From assembly GCF_963678975.1 (NCBI RefSeq), contig NC_089273.1, forward strand, positions 27,099,073 to 27,163,072: a stretch of 64,000 nucleotides of DNA. The letters run 5' to 3'. Below the pieces are notes generated by a model. The model saw only the letters and a program-made list of their open reading frames with translations. It was not told the DNA's origin and searched no databases. The position numbers and the translations under genes are program-made. Origin of the DNA: Dysidea avara. Lineage: Eukaryota > Porifera > Demospongiae > Dictyoceratida > Dysideidae. Below, piece by piece: positions 55,437-64,000 of the stretch. The stretch's first letter is position 1; each line of letters starts with the position of its first letter.

Positions 55437-58400
55437 TGAACTCTCTACAAGGTGACCTCTTCTAGCTGATCTCTCTACAGGGTGATTTGTTTCTAGCTGA
55501 ACTCTCTACAGGTGATTTGTTTGCAGCTAAACTCTCTACATGGTGCTTTCTTTGTAGCTGAACTCTCTACATGATGGTTTCTTTGTAGCTGAACTCTCTA
55601 CAAAGTGACTTCTTCTAGCTGAACTCTCTACAGGTGATTTGTTTGCAGCTAAACTCTCTACATCCATGGTGGTTTCTTTGTAGCTGAACTCTCTACATGA
55701 TGGTTTCTTGTAGCTGAACTGTCTACAAGGTGACTTCTTCTAGCTGAACTCTCTACAGGGTGATTTCTTTGTAGCTGAACTCTCCACATGATGGTTTCTT
55801 TGTAGCTGAACTCTGTACAAGGTGACTTCTTCTAGCTGAACTCTACAGGTGATTTGTTTGTAGCTAAACTCTCTACATGGTGCTTTCTTTGTAGCTGAAC
55901 TCTCTACATAACGGTTTCTTTGTAGCTGAACTCTCTACAAGGTGACCTCTTCTAGCTGATTTCTCTACAGGGTGATTTGTTTCTAGCTGAACTCTCTACA
56001 GGTGATTTGTTTGCAGCTAAACTCTCTACATGCTGCTTTCTTTGTAGCTGAACTCTCTACATGATGGTTTCTTTGTAGCTGAACTCTGTACAAGGTGACT
56101 TCTTCTAGCTGAACTCTACAGGTGATTTGTTTGTAGCTAAACTCTCTACATGGTGCTTTCTTTGTAGCTGAACTCTCTACATAACGGTTTCTTTGTAGCT
56201 GAACTCTCTATACAAGGTGACTTCTTCTAGCTGAACTCTCTACAGGGTGATTTCTTTGTAGCTGAACTCTCCACATGATGGTTTCTTTGTAGCTGAACTC
56301 TCTACAAGGTGACTTCTTTTAGCTGATACCTCTACAGGGTGATTTGTTTGCAGCTGAACTCTTTAGGTGGTGATTTCTTTGTAGCTGAACTCTCTACAAG
56401 GTGACCTCTTCTAGCTGATTTCTCTACAGGGTGATTTGTTTCTAGCTGAACTCTCTACAGGTAATTTGTTTGCAGCTAAACTTTCTACATCCATGGTGGT
56501 TTCTTTGTAACTGAACTCTCTACATGATGGTTTCTTTGTAGCTGAACTCTCTATACAAGGTGACTTCTTCTAGCTGAACTCTCTACAGGGTGATTTCTTT
56601 GTAGCTGTACTCTTTAGGTGGTGATTTCTTTGTAGCTGAACTCTCTCCAAGGTGACCTCTTCTAGCTGATCTCTCTACAGGGTGATTTGTTTCTAGCTGA
56701 ACTCTCTACAGGTGATTTGTTTGCAGCTAAACTCTCTACATGGTGCTTTCTTTGTAGCTGAACTCTCTACATGATGGTTTCTTTGTAGCTGAACTCTCTA
56801 TAAGGTAACTTCTTCTAGCTGATCCCTCTACAGGGCGATTTGTTTGTTGTTGAATTCTCTACACGGTAATTTGTTTGAGGCTGAACTCTCTACATGGTGG
56901 CTTCTTTGTAGCTTAACTCTCTACAAGGTGACTTTTTCTGGCTGAACTCTATACAGAGTGATTTGTTTGCAGCTGAACTCTCTACATGATGGTTTCTTTG
57001 TAGCTGAACTCTCTACAAGGTGACTTCTTCTAGCTGAACTCTCTACAGGGTGATTTCTTTGTAGCTGAACTCTCCACATGATGGTTTCTTTGTAGCTGAA
57101 CTCTCTACAAGGTGACTTCTTTTAGCTGATACCTCTACAGGGTGATTTGTTTGCAGCTGAACTCTTTAGGTGGTGATTTCTTTGTAGCTGAACTCTCTAC
57201 AAGGTGACCTCTTCTAGCTGATTTCTCTACAGGGTGATTTGTTTCTAGCTGAACTCTCTACAGGTAATTTGTTTGCAGCTAAACTTTCTACATCCATGGT
57301 GGTTTCTTTGTAACTGAACTCTCTACATGATGGTTTCTTTGTAGCTGAACTCTCTATACAAGGTGACTTCTTCTAGCTGAACTCTCTACAGGGTGATTTC
57401 TTTGTAGCTGAACTCTCCACTTGATGGTTTCTTTGTAGCTGAACTCTCTACAAGGTGACTTCTTTTAGCTGATACCTCTACAGGGTGATTTGTTTGCAGC
57501 TGAACTCTTTAGGTGGTGATTTCTTTGTAGCTGAACTCTCTACAAGGTGACCTCTTCTAGCTGATTTCTCTACAGGGTGATTTGTTTCTAGCTGAACTCT
57601 CTACAGGTAATTTGTTTGCAGCTAAACTTTCTACATCCATGGTGGTTTCTTTGTAACTGAACTCTCTACATGATGGTTTCTTTGTAGCTGAACTCTCTAT
57701 ACAAGGTGACTTCTTCTAGCTGAACTCTCTACAGGGTGATTTCTTTGTAGCTGAACTCTCCACATGATGGTTTCTTTGTAGCTGAACTCTCTACAAGGTG
57801 ACTTCTTTTAGCTGATACCTCTACAGGGTGATTTGTTTGCAGCTGAACTCTTTAGGTGGTGATTTCTTTGTAGCTGAACTCTCTACAAGGTGACCTCTTC
57901 TAGCTGATTTCTCTACAGGGTGATTTGTTTCTAGCTGAACTCTCTACAGGTAATTTGTTTGCAGCTAAACTTTCTACATCCATGGTGGTTTCTTTGTAGC
58001 TGAACTCTCTACATGATGGTTTCTTTGTAGCTGAACTCTCTACAAGGTGACTTCTTCTAGCTGAACTCTCTACAGGGTGATTTCTTTGTAGCTGAACTCT
58101 TTAGGTGGTGATTTCTTTGTAGCTGAACTCTCTACATGATGGTTTCTTTGTAGCTGAACTCTCTACAAGGTAACTTCTTCTAGCTGATCCCTCTACAGGG
58201 CGATTTGCTTGTTGTTGAATTCTCTACACGGTAATTTGTTTGAGGCTGAACTCTCTACATGGCAGTTTCTTTTTAGCTGAACTCTCTACAAGGTGACTTT
58301 TTCTAGCTGAACTCTATACAGAGTAATTTGTTTGCAGCTGAACTCTCTACATGATGGTTTCTTTGTAGCTGAACTCTCTATAAGGTGACCTCTTCTATAG

Positions 58401-59069
58401 CTGAACTCTTTACATGGTGTCTAGTTTCTACCTGATCTCTCTGCAGGGTGATTTGTTTGCAGCTGAAATCTCTACAGGGTGATTTGCTTGTAGCTGAACT
58501 TCTTACATTGTGTCTAATTTCTAGCTGATCTCCACAGTGTGATTTGTTTGTAGCTGATCTCTCTACAAGTTGATTTGTGTGTAGCTGATCTCTCTGCAGG
58601 TTGATTTGTTTGTAACTGATCTCTCTACAGGGCAATTTGTTTGTAGCTGAACTCTCTATAAGGTGATTTGATCTCTCTGCAGGTTGATCTGTTCGTAGCT
58701 GAACTCTCTAAAGGGTGATTTGCATGTAGCTGAACTCCTTACATTGTGTCTAGTTCCTAGATGATCTCTCTACAGGGTGATTTGTTTGTAGTTGATCTCT
58801 CTGCACATTGATTTGTTTGTAGCTGAACTCTCTACAAGGCGATTTGTTTCTAGCTGATCTCTCTACAAGTTGATTTGTGTGTAGCTGATCTCTCTGCAAG
58901 TTGATTTGTTTGTAGTCGATCTCTCTACAGGGTAATTTGTTTGTAGCTGAACTGTCTATAAGGTAATATGTTTGTAGCTGATCTCTCTACAAGGTGACTT
59001 CTTCTAGCTGAACTCTCTACAGGGTGATTTGTTTGTAGCTGAACTCTCCACATGATGGTTTCTTTGTAG

Positions 59070-60066
59070 CTGAATTCTCTACAAGATAAATTCTTCTAGC
59101 TGATTTCTCTACAGGGTGATTTGTTTCTAGCTGAACTCTCTACAGGTAATTTGTTTGCAGCTAAACTTTCTACATCCATGGTGGTTTCTTTGTAGCTGAA
59201 CTCTCTACATGATGGTTTCTTTGTAGCTGAACTCTCTACAAGGTGACTTCTTCTAGCTGAACTCTCTACAGGGTGATTTGTTTGTAGCTGAACTCTCCAC
59301 ATGATGGTTTCTTTGTAGCTGAATTCTCTACAAGATAAATTCTTCTAGCTGATTTCTCTACAGGGTGATTTGTTTCTAGCTGAACTCTCTACAGGTAATT
59401 TGTTTGCAGCTAAACTTTCTACATCCATGGTGGTTTCTTTGTAACTGAACTCTCTACATGATGGTTTCTTTGTAGCTGAACTCTCTACAAGGTGACTTCT
59501 TCTAGCTGAACTCTCTACAGGGTGATTTGTTTGTAGCTGAACTCTCCACATGATGGTTTCTTTGTAGCTGAATTCTCTACAAGATAAATTCTTCTAGCTG
59601 ATTTCTCTACAGGGTGATTTGTTTCTAGCTGAACTCTCTACAGGTAATTTGTTTGCAGCTAAACTTTCTACATCCATGGTGGTTTCTTTGTAGCTGAACT
59701 CTCTACATGATGGTTTCTTTGTAGCTGAACTCTCTACAAGGTGACTTCTTCTAGCTGAACTCTCTACAGGGTGATTTGTTTGTAGCTGAACTCTCCACAT
59801 GATGGTTTCTTTGTAGCTGAATTCTCTACAAGATAAATTCTTCTAGCTGATTTCTCTACAGGGTGATTTGTTTCTAGCTGAACTCTCTACAGGTAATTTG
59901 TTTGCAGCTAAACTTTCTACATCCATGGTGGTTTCTTTGTAGCTGAACTCTCTACATGATGGTTTCTTTGTAGCTGAACTCTCTACAAGGTGACTTCTTC
60001 TAGCTGAACTCTCTACAGGGTGATTTGTTTGTAGCTGAACTCTCCACATGATGGTTTCTTTGTAGC
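59070..60066. repeat. 249-bp higher-order repeat, four copies (block B)
   Basis: The same four-copy 249-bp unit as block A, exactly 4,630 bp further on, with only rare base differences (for example GTAACTG near 59442). Confidence 0.92.
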
Positions 60067-63000
60067 TGAACTCTCTACAAGGTGACCTCTTCTAGCTGAT
60101 CTCTCTACAGGGTGATTTGTTTCTAGCTGAACTCTCTACAGGTGATTTGTTTGCAGCTAAACTCTCTACATGGTGCTTTCTTTGTAGCTGAACTCTCTAC
60201 ATGATGGTTTCTTTGTAGCTGAACTCTCTACAAAGTGACTTCTTCTAGCTGAACTCTCTACAGGTGATTTGTTTGCAGCTAAACTCTCTACATCCATGGT
60301 GGTTTCTTTGTAGCTGAACTCTCTACATGATGGTTTCTTGTAGCTGAACTGTCTACAAGGTGACTTCTTCTAGCTGAACTCTCTACAGGGTGATTTCTTT
60401 GTAGCTGAACTCTCCACATGATGGTTTCTTTGTAGCTGAACTCTGTACAAGGTGACTTCTTCTAGCTGAACTCTACAGGTGATTTGTTTGTAGCTAAACT
60501 CTCTACATGGTGCTTTCTTTGTAGCTGAACTCTCTACATAACGGTTTCTTTGTAGCTGAACTCTCTACAAGGTGACCTCTTCTAGCTGATTTCTCTACAG
60601 GGTGATTTGTTTCTAGCTGAACTCTCTACAGGTGATTTGTTTGCAGCTAAACTCTCTACATGCTGCTTTCTTTGTAGCTGAACTCTCTACATGATGGTTT
60701 CTTTGTAGCTGAACTCTGTACAAGGTGACTTCTTCTAGCTGAACTCTACAGGTGATTTGTTTGTAGCTAAACTCTCTACATGGTGCTTTCTTTGTAGCTG
60801 AACTCTCTACATAACGGTTTCTTTGTAGCTGAACTCTCTACAAGGTGACCTCTTCTAGCTGATTTCTCTACAGGGTGATTTGTTTCTAGCTGAACTCTCT
60901 ACAGGTTATTTGTTTGCAGCTAAACTATCTACATCCATGGTGGTTTCTTTGTAACTGAACTCTCTACATGATGGTTCTTTGCAGCTGAACTCTCTACAAG
61001 GTGACTTCTTCTAGCTGAACTCTCTACAGGGTGATTTCTTTGTAGCTGTACTCTTTAGGTGGTGATTTCTTTGTAGCTGAACTCTCTCCAAGGTGACCTC
61101 TTCTAGCTGATCTCTCTACAGGGTGATTTGTTTCTAGCTGAACTCTCTACAGGTGATTTGTTTGCAGCTAAACTCTCTACATGGTGCTTTCTTTGTAGCT
61201 GAACTCTCTACATGATGGTTTCTTTTTAGCTGAACTCTCTACAAGGTAACTTCTTCTAGCTGATCCCTCTACAGGGCGATTTGTTTGTTGTTGAATTCTC
61301 TACACGGTAATTTGTTTGAGGCTGAACTCTCTACATGGTGGCTTCTTTGTAGCTTAACTCTCTACAAGGTGACTTTTTCTGGCTGAACTCTATACAGAGT
61401 GATTTGTTTGCAGCTGAACTCTCTACATGATGGTTTCTTTGTAGCTGAACTCTCTACAAGGTGACTTCTTCTAGCTGAACTCTCTACAGGGTGATTTCTT
61501 TGTAGCTGAACTCTCCACATGATGGTTTCTTTGTAGCTGAACTCTCTACAAGGTGACTTCTTTTAGCTGATACCTCTACAGGGTGATTTGTTTGCAGCTG
61601 AACTCTTTAGGTGGTGATTTCTTTGTAGCTGAACTCTCTACAAGGTGACCTCTTCTAGCTGATTTCTCTACAGGGTGATTTGTTTCTAGCTGAACTCTCT
61701 ACAGGTAATTTGTTTGCAGCTAAACTTTCTACATCCATGGTGGTTTCTTTGTAACTGAACTCTCTACATGATGGTTTCTTTGTAGCTGAACTCTCTATAC
61801 AAGGTGACTTCTTCTAGCTGAACTCTCTACAGGGTGATTTCTTTGTAGCTGTACTCTTTAGGTGGTGATTTCTTTGTAGCTGAACTCTCTCCAAGGTGAC
61901 CTCTTCTAGCTGATCTCTCTACAGGGTGATTTGTTTCTAGCTGAACTCTCTACAGGTGATTTGTTTGCAGCTAAACTCTCTACATGGTGCTTTCTTTGTA
62001 GCTGAACTCTCTACATGATGGTTTCTTTGTAGCTGAACTCTCTATAAGGTAACTTCTTCTAGCTGATCCCTCTACAGGGCGATTTGTTTGTTGTTGAATT
62101 CTCTACACGGTAATTTGTTTGAGGCTGAACTCTCTACATGGTGGCTTCTTTGTAGCTTAACTCTCTACAAGGTGACTTTTTCTGGCTGAACTCTATACAG
62201 AGTGATTTGTTTGCAGCTGAACTCTCTACATGATGGTTTCTTTGTAGCTGAACTCTCTACAAGGTGACTTCTTCTAGCTGAACTCTCTACAGGGTGATTT
62301 CTTTGTAGCTGAACTCTCCACATGATGGTTTCTTTGTAGCTGAACTCTCTACAAGGTGACTTCTTTTAGCTGATACCTCTACAGGGTGATTTGTTTGCAG
62401 CTGAACTCTTTAGGTGGTGATTTCTTTGTAGCTGAACTCTCTACAAGGTGACCTCTTCTAGCTGATTTCTCTACAGGGTGATTTGTTTCTAGCTGAACTC
62501 TCTACAGGTAATTTGTTTGCAGCTAAACTTTCTACATCCATGGTGGTTTCTTTGTAACTGAACTCTCTACATGATGGTTTCTTTGTAGCTGAACTCTCTA
62601 TACAAGGTGACTTCTTCTAGCTGAACTCTCTACAGGGTGATTTCTTTGTAGCTGAACTCTCCACTTGATGGTTTCTTTGTAGCTGAACTCTCTACAAGGT
62701 GACTTCTTTTAGCTGATACCTCTACAGGGTGATTTGTTTGCAGCTGAACTCTTTAGGTGGTGATTTCTTTGTAGCTGAACTCTCTACAAGGTGACCTCTT
62801 CTAGCTGATTTCTCTACAGGGTGATTTGTTTCTAGCTGAACTCTCTACAGGTAATTTGTTTGCAGCTAAACTTTCTACATCCATGGTGGTTTCTTTGTAA
62901 CTGAACTCTCTACATGATGGTTTCTTTGTAGCTGAACTCTCTATACAAGGTGACTTCTTCTAGCTGAACTCTCTACAGGGTGATTTCTTTGTAGCTGAAC

Positions 63001-64000
63001 TCTCCACATGATGGTTTCTTTGTAGCTGAACTCTCTACAAGGTGACTTCTTTTAGCTGATACCTCTACAGGGTGATTTGTTTGCAGCTGAACTCTTTAGG
63101 TGGTGATTTCTTTGTAGCTGAACTCTCTACAAGGTGACCTCTTCTAGCTGATTTCTCTACAGGGTGATTTGTTTCTAGCTGAACTCTCTACAGGTAATTT
63201 GTTTGCAGCTAAACTTTCTACATCCATGGTGGTTTCTTTGTAGCTGAACTCTCTACATGATGGTTTCTTTGTAGCTGAACTCTCTACAAGGTGACTTCTT
63301 CTAGCTGAACTCTCTACAGGGTGATTTCTTTGTAGCTGAACTCTTTAGGTGGTGATTTCTTTGTAGCTGAACTCTCTACATGATGGTTTCTTTGTAGCTG
63401 AACTCTCTACAAGGTAACTTCTTCTAGCTGATCCCTCTACAGGGCGATTTGCTTGTTGTTGAATTCTCTACACGGTAATTTGTTTGAGGCTGAACTCTCT
63501 ACATGGCAGTTTCTTTTTAGCTGAACTCTCTACAAGGTGACTTTTTCTAGCTGAACTCTATACAGAGTAATTTGTTTGCAGCTGAACTCTCTACATGATG
63601 GTTTCTTTGTAGCTGAACTCTCTATAAGGTGACCTCTTCTATAGCTGAACTCTTTACATGGTGTCTAGTTTCTACCTGATCTCTCTGCAGGGTGATTTGT
63701 TTGCAGCTGAAATCTCTACAGGGTGATTTGCTTGTAGCTGAACTTCTTACATTGTGTCTAATTTCTAGCTGATCTCCACAGTGTGATTTGTTTGTAGCTG
63801 ATCTCTCTACAAGTTGATTTGTGTGTAGCTGATCTCTCTGCAGGTTGATTTGTTTGTAACTGATCTCTCTACAGGGCAATTTGTTTGTAGCTGAACTCTC
63901 TATAAGGTGATTTGATCTCTCTGCAGGTTGATCTGTTCGTAGCTGAACTCTCTAAAGGGTGATTTGCATGTAGCTGAACTCCTTACATTGTGTCTAGTTC

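Larger units (their letters stand above)
54367..64000. repeat. Satellite array of 30-35 bp monomers
   Basis: Continuous from 54367 to the window end. The core monomer is TAGCTGAACTCTCTACA plus a variable part (AGGTGACTTCTTC, GGGTGATTTGTTTG, TGATGGTTTCTTTG). Monomer variants alternate in set orders, giving a higher-order structure. Minus-strand frames of 68-85 codons recur only because the DNA repeats and are not genes. The array is unclosed on the right. Confidence 0.97.

Noticed and set aside
54466..63879. Repeated minus-strand frames of 68 and 85 codons across the satellite
   Set aside because: They are identical because the DNA is a 249-bp and multi-kilobase repeat; monomers of 30-31 bp do not keep a frame and no start, intron or domain supports them.

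Overview
The window looks like AT-rich animal nuclear DNA, most likely from an early-branching invertebrate such as a demosponge. That placement is an inference from style and is not proven by any marker gene. Support for it: short GT-AG introns (about 40-90 nt in several genes), no operons or Shine-Dalgarno logic, and a dense load of eukaryotic mobile elements (hAT, Kolobok, MULE-like, tyrosine-recombinase and non-LTR elements, tRNA-derived SINEs, MITEs). About 9.6 kb of satellite fills the right end. No rRNA, tRNA gene or CRISPR array was seen.

Left part (1-17 kb). A multi-exon MULE-like transposase gene runs from before the window to about 5.1 kb. It has a DDE core, a SWIM zinc finger, a PHD finger and a peptidase-like C-terminal end. 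It is broken by a hAT-type MITE with a perfect 8-bp target duplication, by an in-frame TGA and by a frame change. Then come a 5'-truncated non-LTR reverse transcriptase whose tail abuts satellite monomers, a composite hAT element carrying an inverted pair of a coding-like fragment, a tyrosine recombinase, and a 73-bp tandem repeat set in a larger inverted-motif domain.

Middle (17-54 kb). Three minus-strand exon series can be traced by splice phase: a spectrin-repeat-like series at 18.5-23.4 kb with nonsense codons (probable pseudogene), a proline-rich gene end at 35.5-36.4 kb, and an intact-looking coiled-coil gene at 49.7-51.9 kb. Between the first two sits a TTAA-flanked Kolobok transposon (24.4-27.8 kb). 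It carries a THAP-domain transposase on the minus strand and, convergently, a plus-strand ORF resembling the cysteine-rich cytoplasmic domain of P2X7 receptors; this is the most interesting unit found. A small plus-strand gene with CxxC motifs (45.1-45.6 kb) lies next to a minus-strand ORF (44.1-44.6 kb) in a head-to-head layout. A 162-bp minisatellite that stays open in one minus frame occupies 41.7-43.8 kb. Three long near-perfect foldbacks lie at 35.2, 46.2 and 53.8 kb.

Right part (54.4-64 kb). A continuous satellite of 30-35 bp monomers forms a 249-bp eight-monomer higher-order repeat, and a segment of more than 4.6 kb is duplicated in tandem and runs off the window edge. Short copies of the same monomer occur at 7.2 kb.
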